Of a stretch of DNA of 64,000 nucleotides, positions 52,553-62,786 are shown one piece after another. Position numbers and translations under genes: made by a program. The notes beneath the pieces were generated by a model, which worked only from the letters and a program-made list of their open reading frames with translations, was not told the DNA's origin and ran no database searches. This DNA comes from Tumebacillus lacus (GTDB lineage Bacteria > Bacillota > Bacilli > Tumebacillales > Tumebacillaceae), in NCBI RefSeq assembly GCF_026410385.1, contig NZ_JAPMLT010000003.1, positions 349,039 to 413,038 on the forward strand. Reading direction: 5' to 3'. The first letter of the stretch is position 1. Each line of letters opens with the position of its first letter.

Positions 52553-53311
52553 TTACTTCCGTGCGCCTTGGAGCAGTTTCGCGAACGAGCCCGGATCGAG
52601 GCTCGCCCCGCCGACCAGCGCGCCGTCGATGTCCGGCTGTGCCATCAGCTCTTCGATGTTCTCCGGTTTGACCGAGCCGCCGTACTGGATGCGGACCCCG
52701 TCCGCCTTTTCCTTGCCGTACATCTCGCCCACGACGGAGCGGATGTGGGCGCAGACTTCGTTCGCATCCTGCGCGGTCGCCGTTTTGCCGGTGCCGATCG
52801 CCCAGATCGGTTCGTAGGCGATGACGAGGCGGGTCACGTCGTCTGCGGTGACGCCTGACAAGGCCGCCCGCACCTGCTCTTCGACCAGTTGCTTGGTCGT
52901 GCCTTGCTCGCGCTGGCTCAGGTCTTCGCCGACGCAGATGATCGGCAGCAGGCCGTGCTTGAACGCCGCGTGCACCTTTTGGTTGACCGACTCATCCGTT
53001 TCGCCGAAGTACTGGCGGCGCTCCGAGTGGCCGATGATCACGTAGTGCGCCCCGACGTCTTGGAGCATCAGAGCGGACACTTCACCGGTGTACGCGCCTT
53101 CTTCCGCTTGGTGCAGGTTTTGCGCAGCCAGTTTGATCGAGGAGCCTTCCAGTTGGCTCTTCAGCGCGTAAAGGCTCGGGAACGGCGCGCAGATCACAGC
53201 GTCCACGCCCTCCAGATCGTCGACGAGACCTTGCAGGTGTTCGACGAAGGAGAGCGATTGCGAAACGGTTTTGTACATTTTCCAGTTCCCAGCGAGGATC
53301 GGTTTGCGCAC
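52553..53311 (-). CDS. tpiA: Triosephosphate isomerase
   Basis: The protein (252 aa) interconverts dihydroxyacetone phosphate and glyceraldehyde 3-phosphate. It has [14 protein letters not shown] with the active Lys, [15 protein letters not shown] with the catalytic His, [17 protein letters not shown] with the catalytic Glu, and [16 protein letters not shown] at 53311 is preferred because AAGGAG is 9 nt upstream; an upstream TTG at 53320 is too close to the ribosome site. It follows pgk by 30 nt. Confidence 0.97.
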   Translation of the reverse strand: MRKPILAGNWKMYKTVSQSLSFVEHLQGLVDDLEGVDAVICAPFPSLYALKSQLEGSSIKLAAQNLHQAEEGAYTGEVSALMLQDVGAHYVIIGHSERRQYFGETDESVNQKVHAAFKHGLLPIICVGEDLSQREQGTTKQLVEEQVRAALSGVTADDVTRLVIAYEPIWAIGTGKTATAQDANEVCAHIRSVVGEMYGKEKADGVRIQYGGSVKPENIEELMAQPDIDGALVGGASLDPGSFAKLLQGARK

Positions 53312-53341
53312 GGGGGTCAACTCCTTTTTGTTTCCTATAAA

Positions 53342-54529
53342 TTATTTATCGTTCAGCGCCACCACGCCCGGCAACGCTTTGCCTTCGAGGAATTCCAGAG
53401 AGGCGCCGCCGCCGGTGGAGATGTGGGTCATCTGATCAGCCAGACCCGATTTCTCTACCGCCGCCACCGAGTCGCCGCCGCCGACAATCGTCGTGCCGGT
53501 GCATTTCGCGACCGATTCGGCCACCGCGTTGGTGCCTTTTGCGAACGCCTCCATCTCGAACACGCCCATCGGGCCGTTCCAGATCACCGTGTTCGAACGC
53601 TTGACGACGAGGTCGAACGTCTTCATCGACTTCGGACCGATGTCCAGCGCCATCCAGCCGTCCGGCACACCTTCGAGTTCCGCGTCGACGATCTTGTGTT
53701 CCGCGTCCGCTTTAAACTCGGATGCGACGACGAGGTCTTCCGGCAGGAACACCATCACGCCTTTGCTCTCCGCTTTGGCGAGCAGAGCGGATGCGAGGTC
53801 GAGTTTGTCCGCTTCGACGAGCGAGTTGCCGAGCTTGTAGCCCATCGCTTTGAGGAAGGTGTTCGCCATGCCGCCGCCGATGATCAGTTGATCGACCTTT
53901 TCCAGCAGGTTGTCAAGCACGGTGATCTTGTCCGAAACTTTGGCGCCGCCGATGATCGCGGTGAACGGGCGGTCCGGGTCTTCCAGTGCGCGGCCCATCA
54001 CTTCGATCTCTTTTTCCATCAAAAATCCGGCGACGGCCGGTATGTAAGCAGCGATGCCGGCGGTCGATGCGTGTGCACGGTGCGCCGTGCCGAACGCGTC
54101 GTTGACGAAGAGGTCTGCCAGAGACGCAAACGCTTTTGCCAGCTCCGGGTCGTTTTTCTCCTCGCCTTTGTGGAAGCGCACGTTTTCCAGCAGCAGCACG
54201 TCGCCGTCCTGCAACAGGCTCACTTGTTCTTCCACAGCCGGCCCGATGGAATCGGTCGCCTTTTCCACCGGCTTGCCCAGCAGTTCGGACAGGCGTTGGG
54301 CCACCGGTCCGAGCGTGTACTTCGCGTTGACTTCGCCCTTCGGACGTCCGAGGTGAGACGCGAGGATCACGCGCGCTCCCTGCTCGACAAGGAAACGGAT
54401 CGTCGGCAGAGCTGCCACGATGCGGGTGTCGTCGGTGATGCGCTCGCCGTCGAGCGGCACGTTAAAATCGCAGCGCACAAATACTTTTTTGCCGCGCACG
54501 TCGATGTCTTTTACCGTTTTTTTGTTCAT
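53342..54529 (-). CDS. pgk: Phosphoglycerate kinase
   Basis: The protein (395 aa) makes ATP from 1,3-bisphosphoglycerate. Seen are [56 protein letters not shown] and the C-terminal [21 protein letters not shown] with [25 protein letters not shown] precedes the ATG. A 184-nt spacer to gap is longer than the other gaps in the operon and may hold a processing site or hairpin. Confidence 0.98.
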   Translation of the reverse strand: MNKKTVKDIDVRGKKVFVRCDFNVPLDGERITDDTRIVAALPTIRFLVEQGARVILASHLGRPKGEVNAKYTLGPVAQRLSELLGKPVEKATDSIGPAVEEQVSLLQDGDVLLLENVRFHKGEEKNDPELAKAFASLADLFVNDAFGTAHRAHASTAGIAAYIPAVAGFLMEKEIEVMGRALEDPDRPFTAIIGGAKVSDKITVLDNLLEKVDQLIIGGGMANTFLKAMGYKLGNSLVEADKLDLASALLAKAESKGVMVFLPEDLVVASEFKADAEHKIVDAELEGVPDGWMALDIGPKSMKTFDLVVKRSNTVIWNGPMGVFEMEAFAKGTNAVAESVAKCTGTTIVGGGDSVAAVEKSGLADQMTHISTGGGASLEFLEGKALPGVVALNDK

Positions 54530-54562
54530 CTGTCGTACCTCCGATTGTTCCGATCATAGGAA

Positions 54563-54596
54563 AGGAGGAGGCATGTTGCCTGCGCACACCCTCCTC
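54563..54596 (-). other. Hairpin in the gap-pgk spacer
   Basis: On the minus strand GAGGAGGGTG and CATGCCTCCTC form an inverted repeat around a 12- to 14-nt loop, about 35 nt before the pgk start. It could mark RNA processing or limited termination between gap and pgk. Confidence 0.45.
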
Positions 54597-54713
54597 ACCT
54601 TGCAGTACGATGTAAGTTTACCAAATCCTGCTCCACTAGGGAACCGGATTCGGGCATTCTGTCATACTTTTTTCAATCGAAAGCCGTATATGTGTTATAC
54701 CAATCAGGAAACG

Positions 54714-56808
<2,095 letters not shown>

Positions 56809-56838
56809 GCGAATCACTCCTTTCCGTGCGACCACAGG

Positions 56839-56874
56839 GACTTAAAATGTCCCAGTTATGCAAATTATGTCCCG
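56839..56874 (-). promoter_or_regulatory. CggR operator
   Basis: On the minus strand CGGGAC-N6-TGCA-N4-TGGGAC-N6-AGTC closely follows the B. subtilis CggR pattern CGGGAC-N6-TGTC-N4-CGGGAC-N6-TGTC. It lies between the promoter and the cggR start, where bound CggR would block elongating polymerase. Confidence 0.8.
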
Positions 56875-56908
56875 TCTGCTGTAAAAAAAGTGCAGACGCG
56901 TTGTCTGC
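56873..56908 (-). promoter_or_regulatory. Candidate attenuator in the cggR leader
   Basis: On the minus strand GCAGAC (56908-56903) pairs with GTCTGC (56897-56892), followed by a run of seven T (56889-56883), like a short terminator. A second GCAGACG (56879-56873) can pair with the same CGTCTGC instead. The two structures exclude each other. Confidence 0.4.
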
Positions 56909-56918
56909 TGTCATGATT

Positions 56919-56947
56919 ATCATATCCAATCCTTGGAGATTGTGCAA
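56919..56947 (-). promoter_or_regulatory. Promoter of the cggR glycolytic operon
   Basis: On the minus strand TTGCAC (56942-56947) and TATGAT (56919-56924) are exactly 17 nt apart, a good sigma-A promoter. Confidence 0.8.
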
Positions 56948-56983
56948 CTGTTGTCTTGTTAACTTTGCAAAAACAGGCTGATG

Positions 56984-58330
56984 TTATGCATCGTACCTCT
57001 TGCGCTGCGAGGAGGCGGGGATGTTGTCTTCCTCCCGGTATTTCGCCACCGTGCGGCGGGCGATCTCGATGCCTTTTTTCTGGAGCAGGTCGCAGATCTT
57101 CTGGTCGCTGAGCGGTTTTTTCGGGTCTTCTCCCGCGATCATCTCCCGGATCTGCGACTTGATCGATTCGGCCGAAGCCCCGTCGCCGGACAGCGTCTGC
57201 ACCCCGGAGGAAAAGAAAAATTTTAATTCAAACACACCGCGCGGCGTCTGCGCGTATTTTCCGGTCGTCGCCCGCGAGACGGTCGATTCGTGCATCCCGA
57301 TCTGCTCCGCCACCTGACGCAGCGTAAGCGGTTTCAGCGCGCGAATCCCCTGCTCGAAAAAGCCCTGCTGCAGGTCGACAATCGCCGTCGTCACTTTTAA
57401 AATCGTCTGCCGTCGCTGTTCGAGCGCTTTGATCAGCCAGAGCGCTCCGTTCAGTTTGCCGGTGATGTACTCCCGCACTTCTTGCCCTTGCTCGTCGGAG
57501 GTCTGGAGCATGTTGCGATACAGATCGTTGATCTGCAGGCGCGGCACAGACTTGTCGTTGACGAGCACCACGTACTCGCCGCCGACCTTTTCGATGTGCA
57601 CGTCGGGGATGATGTAGGCCGGGGCATCGGTCGAATAGCAGCAGCCGGGCTTTGGGTCGAGCGTTTTCAGCAGGTCGACCATCGACTGCACCTCGGACGG
57701 CGTGACCCGCAGCGCAGCCGCCACCGCTTTGATCCGCCCCTGCGCCACGTCTTCCAAGTGCTGCTCGATCAGCTCGTAGATCGCAGGCGGCACATGCTCG
57801 CGCTCCGCCAGTTGCAGCCCGAGACACTCGCTGAGCGTGCGGGCTCCGACTCCGGTCGGCTCCAGCGTCTGCACCTGCCGGAGTGCCGCTTCGACCTCCG
57901 CCGCGTCGGCAAGCAGCACCTCCGCAACCTCGGTCAGCGGCATGGTGAGGTAGCCGTTCTCGTCGAGACTCCCGATCAGATACTCCCCGATGCGACGCTG
58001 ATCAGCGGAGAGCGTCAGGAGGCGCAACTGGGCGCGCAGGTGATCGGTCAGCGACACCGGCTGCCGGACGGACGGCTCCGGCCAGTCCGCATCGTCGCGG
58101 GAGACGGCGGCCGACTGCCGGTCCGGGGCCTGATCGCGCTGCTGACGGGCCAGTTCCGCCCAGTCGATGACCGGCTCCGAGTCGAGCACCGGATTGACCG
58201 CGATCTCGCCCTCGATGTACTCCAGCAGCTCCAGCGAAGAAAACTGCAACACCGTGATCGCCTGCCGCAGCTCCGGCGTCATCACCAGCCGCTGCGACTG
58301 CTCCTGCCACAGTCCAAAGCCCATCTGCAT
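56984..58330 (-). CDS. rpoN: RNA polymerase sigma-54 factor
   Basis: The protein (448 aa) has the Gln/Leu-rich N-terminal activator region (LRQAITVLQFSSLELLEYIEGEIAVNPVL), the core-binding middle and the C-terminal DNA-binding part. The RpoN box appears as ARRTVAKYREEDNIPASSQRKR. Sigma-54 needs enhancer-binding activators and often controls amino acid or carbon use in Bacilli (SigL). Its position next to cggR is conserved in the group. The start ATG codes for MQMGFGLWQEQSQ. Confidence 0.96.
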   Translation of the reverse strand: MQMGFGLWQEQSQRLVMTPELRQAITVLQFSSLELLEYIEGEIAVNPVLDSEPVIDWAELARQQRDQAPDRQSAAVSRDDADWPEPSVRQPVSLTDHLRAQLRLLTLSADQRRIGEYLIGSLDENGYLTMPLTEVAEVLLADAAEVEAALRQVQTLEPTGVGARTLSECLGLQLAEREHVPPAIYELIEQHLEDVAQGRIKAVAAALRVTPSEVQSMVDLLKTLDPKPGCCYSTDAPAYIIPDVHIEKVGGEYVVLVNDKSVPRLQINDLYRNMLQTSDEQGQEVREYITGKLNGALWLIKALEQRRQTILKVTTAIVDLQQGFFEQGIRALKPLTLRQVAEQIGMHESTVSRATTGKYAQTPRGVFELKFFFSSGVQTLSGDGASAESIKSQIREMIAGEDPKKPLSDQKICDLLQKKGIEIARRTVAKYREEDNIPASSQRKRYDA

Positions 58331-58405
58331 CCCGCACGCCCCCTTTCCGTAAAATGAATCTGCTTCTACCAGTGTAGCAGAAGAGCGAAAGGTTGGCGAC
58401 GACCG

Positions 58406-58594
58406 TCACGCGTACAAGACGTGCACACTGCCGTTTGGATCGAGCAGGGCATATCGGACATCCCGCACGTCATAGATTTGCAATTGGGAGAGCGTTTCCC
58501 GCAGCCACGGTTCCGACTTCCCGATCTTCATCAGATTGTCGTACATCGTGCGGCCTTGCCGGATCAGGCACAACGGCATTTGCACCTCTTCCAT
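58406..58594 (-). CDS. Small DUF421 (YetF)-like C-terminal domain protein
   Basis: The product (62 aa from MEEVQMPLCL) resembles only the small cytoplasmic end of DUF421/YetF membrane proteins: PLCLIRQGRTMYDNLMKIG and YDVRDVRYALLDPNGSVHVL. The membrane helices that normally precede it are absent. GGAAAGG lies 9 nt before this ATG; an upstream ATG at 58603 is possible. It may be a free-standing domain or a remnant. It is read after comER's divergent promoter region. Confidence 0.6.
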   Translation of the reverse strand: MEEVQMPLCLIRQGRTMYDNLMKIGKSEPWLRETLSQLQIYDVRDVRYALLDPNGSVHVLYA

Positions 58595-58727
58595 CGCATT
58601 CATCCTTTCCAGAGATCATGATCTTCCCAGCATGCGCCACGAAACCAAAAAAATTCATCGTCATGAAAAGTATGCTTGTCGGAATATGTTGGCAGTAACA
58701 CACATCACGCCAAAGGAGGAGACTGCC

Positions 58728-59564
58728 TTGCGGATAGGATTTATCGGGACAGGTAGTATGGGGAGCATGCTGGTACGCGCCTTCGTCCAGTCGACGTCTT
58801 CCTCGGAGATCGAGATCATCGCCTGCAACCGCACGCCGGAGAAACTCGCGCAGATCACCGCGCGGCACCCGCAGGTGGAAGCGGTCTGCACGCCGGAGGA
58901 GATCGTGCGCCGCTCCGACATCGTCTTTTTGTGCGTCAAACCGGGCGATGCTCGTCCTGTCATCCAACAAGTGCTTCCGTACGTGCGCGAGGACCAGTAT
59001 TTCGTGTCGATCAACAGCGCCGTCTCTTTGGAAGAGATGGAGGCAGTCCTGCCCTGCCGCGTGGTCAAGATCATCCCTTCGATCACCCAAGTCGCCCTTT
59101 CCGGCGTCACCCTCGTCATGCATGGCAGCCGTCTGACGCTGGAGGAGCGCCACGATATCGAAAGCCTGCTCGAACGCATCTCCAAACCGACCGTCGTCGA
59201 AGAAGCCGACCTGCGCGTCTGCTCCGACCTCTCATCCTGCGGACCGGCGTTCCTCGCCCTGCTCCTGCGCGAGTTCGCGATGGCGGCCGTGCGCCAGGGC
59301 GGCATCCCGAGCAATCTGGCGGAGACGCTGGTCAAAGACATGACGCTCGGGGTCGGCAAGCTGTTGACGCAGGAAGGCTTTGAGTTTGAAGACATCATCC
59401 ACCGCGTCTCCGTGCCGGGCGGGATCACGGCCGAGGGCATCAAAGTCTTGCAGCCGTCGATTCACGGCGTCTTTGACCAACTCCTGGTCACCACCCGCTC
59501 CAAAGCGCATCACCACGGAGCACCGAAGAAAGAGAAGGTGGAAGCGAAAGATCTGGAGGATTAA
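58728..59564 (+). CDS. comER: ComER, ProC-like late competence / sporulation protein
   Basis: The protein (278 aa) has the pyrroline-5-carboxylate reductase fold. IGFIGTGSMGSMLVRAF is the nucleotide site, followed by SDIVFLCVKPGDARPVI and the C-terminal VSVPGGITAEGIKVL with the conserved proline-glycine motif. The ComER sub-branch is fixed in Bacilli and linked to competence or biofilm and sporulation control rather than proline synthesis. TTG at 58728 follows AAAGGAGGAG. No comEA lies in the window downstream. Confidence 0.88.
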   Translation: MRIGFIGTGSMGSMLVRAFVQSTSSSEIEIIACNRTPEKLAQITARHPQVEAVCTPEEIVRRSDIVFLCVKPGDARPVIQQVLPYVREDQYFVSINSAVSLEEMEAVLPCRVVKIIPSITQVALSGVTLVMHGSRLTLEERHDIESLLERISKPTVVEEADLRVCSDLSSCGPAFLALLLREFAMAAVRQGGIPSNLAETLVKDMTLGVGKLLTQEGFEFEDIIHRVSVPGGITAEGIKVLQPSIHGVFDQLLVTTRSKAHHHGAPKKEKVEAKDLED

Positions 59565-59571
59565 GGAGCAA

Positions 59572-59607
59572 AAAGGCCGCCTCTCGTATAGATGAGAGGC
59601 GGCCTTT
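59572..59607. terminator. Bidirectional terminator between comER and thiD
   Basis: A perfect 14-bp stem AAAGGCCGCCTCTC / GAGAGGCGGCCTTT with an 8-nt loop lies between the two convergent genes. Confidence 0.9.
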
Positions 59608-59667
59608 CATTTGAACCAGAATTGCCGCTTGTTCCGACATGACCTGTGGCTTTTGTTCTTCTCTGCT

Positions 59668-60471
59668 CTACACCCGCTGCTTGCTCTTCCCGTACGCCCA
59701 GTGGTTCGTCGGCCCGTGACCCTGGCCGAGACCGAGCGTATCGCGGATCGCGCAGGTGATAAAGTCTTTCGCCGTCTCCACAGCCGCGTGGATCGAACGC
59801 CCTTTTGCCAGTTCCGCCGTGATCGCGGCGGAGAACGTGCAGCCGGTGCCGTGCGTGTGCCGGGTCTCGTAGCGGTCGGTGACAAAGATCTCAAACGTCT
59901 CCCCGTCAAAGAGGATATCGAGCGCATCTCCTTCGAGATGACCGCCTTTGACGACGACATATCTAGGACCAAAGGCGTGGATTTTTTTCGCCGCTTCCTT
60001 CATATCCTCTACTGTACGGATCGACAGGCCCGTCAGCACTTCCGCTTCCGGCAGATTGGGCGTCACCACCGTCGCCAGCGGCAACAGGTGCGTGATCAGC
60101 GCATGCTGCGAATCGGACTCCAGCAGTTTCGCCCCGCCCTTTGCGACCATCACCGGATCGACGACCAGATTGGGAATGTTGTGTTCCTTGATCTTGCGGG
60201 CGACCGTCTCGATGATCGGAACTTGAGACAGCATCCCGGTCTTCACCGCATCGACCCCGATATCAGACGCCACCGCGTCGATCTGCTCCTCGATCGCCTG
60301 CAGCGGCAAGTTGTAAATACTGTGTACACCCAGCGTATTTTGAGCCGTAATGGCGGTCAACGCACTCATCCCGTAAACGCCGAGGACGGTAAACGTCTTC
60401 AAATCCGCCTGAATCCCAGCACCCCCGCCGGAGTCGCTCCCGGCGATGGTCAATGCACGAGATACAGTCAT
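59668..60471 (-). CDS. thiD: Hydroxymethylpyrimidine (phosphate) kinase
   Basis: The protein (267 aa) is a ribokinase-fold enzyme. It opens ALTIAGSDSGGGAGIQADLKTF, has VDPVMVAKGGAKLL in the middle, and TRHTHGTGCTFSAAITAELAKG with the catalytic Asp replaced by the ThiD/PdxK type Cys motif. It phosphorylates HMP and HMP-P for thiamine, and some members also phosphorylate pyridoxal. ATG at 60471 follows GGGAGGGAG. No TPP riboswitch is seen upstream. It is a single gene. Confidence 0.93.
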   Translation of the reverse strand: MTVSRALTIAGSDSGGGAGIQADLKTFTVLGVYGMSALTAITAQNTLGVHSIYNLPLQAIEEQIDAVASDIGVDAVKTGMLSQVPIIETVARKIKEHNIPNLVVDPVMVAKGGAKLLESDSQHALITHLLPLATVVTPNLPEAEVLTGLSIRTVEDMKEAAKKIHAFGPRYVVVKGGHLEGDALDILFDGETFEIFVTDRYETRHTHGTGCTFSAAITAELAKGRSIHAAVETAKDFITCAIRDTLGLGQGHGPTNHWAYGKSKQRV

Positions 60472-60510
60472 TTTCTGCTCCCTCCCAATGTGTGCAATGC
60501 TATAGGTAAC

Positions 60511-60537
60511 ATTGTAACATGAAAGGATCTCCTCCAA
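60511..60537 (-). promoter_or_regulatory. Promoter of thiD
   Basis: On the minus strand TTGGAG (60532-60537) and TACAAT (60511-60516) are 15 nt apart, with TGT directly before the -10. Confidence 0.5.
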
Positions 60538-60553
60538 GAGGGAAACTTGGCAG

Positions 60554-60582
60554 TTGCATTCGCGGAATGGATCGTGTAATAT
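60554..60582 (+). promoter_or_regulatory. Promoter of tRNA-Arg
   Basis: TTGCAT (60554-60559) and TAATAT (60577-60582) are 17 nt apart, about 50 nt before the tRNA. Confidence 0.65.
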
Positions 60583-60633
60583 AGCTAGTGTTCCCCCGAG
60601 GAACGCACCACCCAGACAACTTGATACCATCGT

Positions 60634-60708
60634 GCGCTCGTGGTCCAATGGATAGGACGTAGGTCTCCGAAGCCTGAAGTCGGGGTTCAATTCCCTGCGG
60701 GCGCGCCA
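60634..60708 (+). tRNA. tRNA-Arg (CCG)
   Basis: The sequence folds as a cloverleaf: acceptor GCGCTCG / CGGGCGC, D-stem GTCC / GGAC, anticodon loop CTCCGAA giving anticodon CCG, T-loop TTCAATT, and an encoded CCA end. CCG reads CGG arginine codons, which fits the GC-rich genome. A terminator follows 6 nt later. Confidence 0.95.
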
Positions 60709-60713
60709 TACAT

Positions 60714-60745
60714 AAAAGGAGAACACATACGTGTTCTCCTTTTTT
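60714..60745 (+). terminator. Terminator after tRNA-Arg
   Basis: The perfect 13-bp stem AAAAGGAGAACAC / GTGTTCTCCTTTT with a 4-nt loop ends in a run of T. It may also serve the minus-strand gene at 60760. Confidence 0.9.
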
Positions 60746-60759
60746 ACGTCTTCTAATCT

Positions 60760-61443
60760 TCAAAAGCGTGAAATCACCATCATCGTTTGAACGGTCGAAT
60801 CCGTCTGGTTGATGGACAAATACATCTCTTCACAAACTCTGGACAGGTACTGAATGGCCGGATTATGCTTTACTTCTTCTTCAAACTCCCACAAAGCAGG
60901 CGTGAAACAGACGACTCCGCTTTCTGTTGACAGAGTCGCGCTCAGGAAATCCCAAAATGAGTCACTGACCCGCTCGGAATCCCCCCTTATCTCCTCAAGA
61001 TCCAACTTTACCCATGTCAATGGTGCCGGAATGGAAAATCGGCTTGAAGCATCTATTTTTTGCCCCCCTCTAAGCCCATGCACAAAAGGGTGAATTTCCT
61101 CATTTCGAAGCTGTTCAATGTACTTTTCCCGAGAAGCGGCCTTCAAATCAGATAACCTGACCTCCACCAACTGATCGTCTTTGTAAAACCCTCTTATCTT
61201 GTTGTAATGAGGCATCAGGTGTTTCTGGACCTTCTCGGCTATATCGTTGTTGCGAATGATGATCTGATGGTACATTTTTTCGTCAAAGAGAACCTGTGCA
61301 GAAACGAAATACTGGGCAACCTCAGACAGATCCCTCGTTTCCGGAACCGATTCAATCGGTTTCGTCTTCCTCACCCAATTTTGTTGTACTTCGTTTCCGG
61401 GTATGTGATCAAACACATTTTCAACGGCTTTGTACCACGTCAT
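60760..61443 (-). CDS. Hypothetical protein of the accessory region
   Basis: The open frame codes for 227 residues with no signal peptide, membrane helix or familiar motif. Parts include WYKAVENVFDHIPGNEVQQ and FSIPAPLTWVKLDLEEIRG. GC is lower than in core genes. GGAGGGAGGAG lies just before the ATG. It sits next to a tRNA gene and upstream of SUKH genes, a typical place for acquired DNA. I do not recognise a family. Confidence 0.7.
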   Translation of the reverse strand: MTWYKAVENVFDHIPGNEVQQNWVRKTKPIESVPETRDLSEVAQYFVSAQVLFDEKMYHQIIIRNNDIAEKVQKHLMPHYNKIRGFYKDDQLVEVRLSDLKAASREKYIEQLRNEEIHPFVHGLRGGQKIDASSRFSIPAPLTWVKLDLEEIRGDSERVSDSFWDFLSATLSTESGVVCFTPALWEFEEEVKHNPAIQYLSRVCEEMYLSINQTDSTVQTMMVISRF

Positions 61444-61694
61444 CTGTTCTCCTCCCTCCTGCTTAAAGACCCCACCCTTTCGTTATCACAGATCAAATCT
61501 GGTAAGTAAAGCCCCCGCCCTACAAAGACCGGCTTGTCAATGTAGCCAGAACGATTTTGAGCGGGTGGCTGAGGTGTTAGAGAAGATACGGGTGGTTACG
61601 CATGAGACGCTATCGAAGAGAGGGATCGCGCTGTGCTCCTGTCTCCGCAACACAAATACCCCTCCATTGAGAGAGGGGTATTTGTCCCCTTGCC
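61444..61694. other. Spacer with a possible gene remnant
   Basis: About 61540-61640 on the plus strand reads without stop as NDFERVAEVLEKIRVVTHETL, which looks like a helical protein fragment, but it has no start or ribosome site. It may be the leftover of an older gene. The rest holds the terminator at 61652-61685. Confidence 0.4.
61652..61685. terminator. Terminator after the SUKH genes
   Basis: A perfect 13-bp stem ACAAATACCCCTC / GAGGGGTATTTGT with an 8-nt loop lies just beyond the last SUKH stop codon. Confidence 0.75.
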
Positions 61695-62108
61695 TCACGT
61701 CAACTTATTCAAAAACTCAGTGAAGCTGTCTGCAATCAAACTCATATTCTCATAACCCGCCGTCTTCGGCTCGATCTCGTGATCCCAGAAATAGACTTTG
61801 CCCAGATCTTCACCCGCAACAGAGAGACAGATCAAATTCCCAAACGGGTCGTTGGCAATGGGGACGAGATGCGGGAGGATTCGTTCATCGGATAGCAGAT
61901 CCGTGTACTCCACTTCCAGATCATCGAGTAACGAATCGGCTTTCTCTCCGTTTCGATCTAGAAAACTGAACGTATTGGGTGTGGGTTTGCCACCGTTATT
62001 CTTCAATAAAAACGCACGATACTCAGCCGGAAAAACGAGGGTCAATCGTTTTTGCACCTCGTCCAACTTTTCCTCAGTCAAAGGTGTTCTCGATTCTTCA
62101 ATCTTCAT
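61695..62108 (-). CDS. SMI1/KNR4 (SUKH) family protein, copy A
   Basis: The protein (137 aa) has the SUKH fold: FPAEYRAFLLKNNGGKPTPNTF in the first half and PHLVPIANDPFGNLICLSV with GKVYFWDHEIEP in the second half. SUKH proteins in bacteria usually protect against polymorphic toxins of RHS or CDI type. The C-terminal 60 residues are nearly the same as in copy B upstream, while the middle differs and is shorter. It lies close to an RHS gene. The toxin matched is not visible. Confidence 0.88.
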   Translation of the reverse strand: MKIEESRTPLTEEKLDEVQKRLTLVFPAEYRAFLLKNNGGKPTPNTFSFLDRNGEKADSLLDDLEVEYTDLLSDERILPHLVPIANDPFGNLICLSVAGEDLGKVYFWDHEIEPKTAGYENMSLIADSFTEFLNKLT

Positions 62109-62140
62109 TTTGCTCCCCCTCGCTGCCTCTTCATCGTTCC

Positions 62141-62587
62141 TTACGTCAACTTCCCCAAAAACTCAGTGAAACTGTCTGCAATCAAACTCATATTCTCATA
62201 TCCTGCCGTCTCCGGCTCGATCTCGTGGTCCCAGAAGTAGACTTTGCCCAGATCTTCACTGCGAACCGAGAGACAGATCAGATTACCAAACGGGTCATTG
62301 GCAATGGGGACGAAATGAGGCAGCAGCCGATCTTCCTCGACACGCGCCCGATATTCGATCTCAAGATTGTCTATATGGCCTTCGAAAATCGCGAAAAAGA
62401 AATCGATTTGTGAGTTAGAACTTTCTCCATTCGTATCAATAAAATCGAACTTATTTGGTGTAGGTCTTCCGCCGTTGTGCTTTAATAAAAACTCTCTGAA
62501 GTCGGTCGGGAAAACTACTTTCAGGCGTTGCTCAGCAGCCACAAGTTCTTCAGGAGTCAGCAGTCTTTCGGATTCTTCGAGAATCAT
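62141..62587 (-). CDS. SMI1/KNR4 (SUKH) family protein, copy B
   Basis: The protein (148 aa) is a paralogue of copy A: FPTDFREFLLKHNGGRPTPNKF, then an insert of about 11 residues (around FFFAIFEGHIDN), then the shared PHFVPIANDPFGNLICLSV and GKVYFWDHEIEPETAGYENM. It starts the two-gene unit, divergent from the RHS gene, with 32 nt before copy A. The likely role is immunity to an RHS-associated toxin, inferred from context. Confidence 0.88.
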   Translation of the reverse strand: MILEESERLLTPEELVAAEQRLKVVFPTDFREFLLKHNGGRPTPNKFDFIDTNGESSNSQIDFFFAIFEGHIDNLEIEYRARVEEDRLLPHFVPIANDPFGNLICLSVRSEDLGKVYFWDHEIEPETAGYENMSLIADSFTEFLGKLT

Positions 62588-62705
62588 CGCACATGCACCT
62601 CCTTACGGTTGGTCTCCTCACCCTATTACTTCCAGACGCGACTCGTTCATCCTCCCGACAGCAACCAATATTTAACCAAATTAATAACAATGTATAAAAT
62701 ATTTG

Positions 62706-62735
62706 TTGATTATCACTTACACCTCATTGTATGAT
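62706..62735 (+). promoter_or_regulatory. Promoter of the RHS gene
   Basis: TTGATT (62706-62711) and TATGAT (62730-62735) are 18 nt apart; the start codon is about 50 nt downstream. The surroundings are AT-rich. Confidence 0.55.
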
Positions 62736-62786
62736 CCTCTTATCACGAAATGGTAAAATCTATTATTTCTGGTAGGAGTATCTGTG

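Noticed and set aside
60472..60540. TPP riboswitch before thiD
   Set aside because: The leader is under 40 nt and lacks the conserved thi-box sequence.
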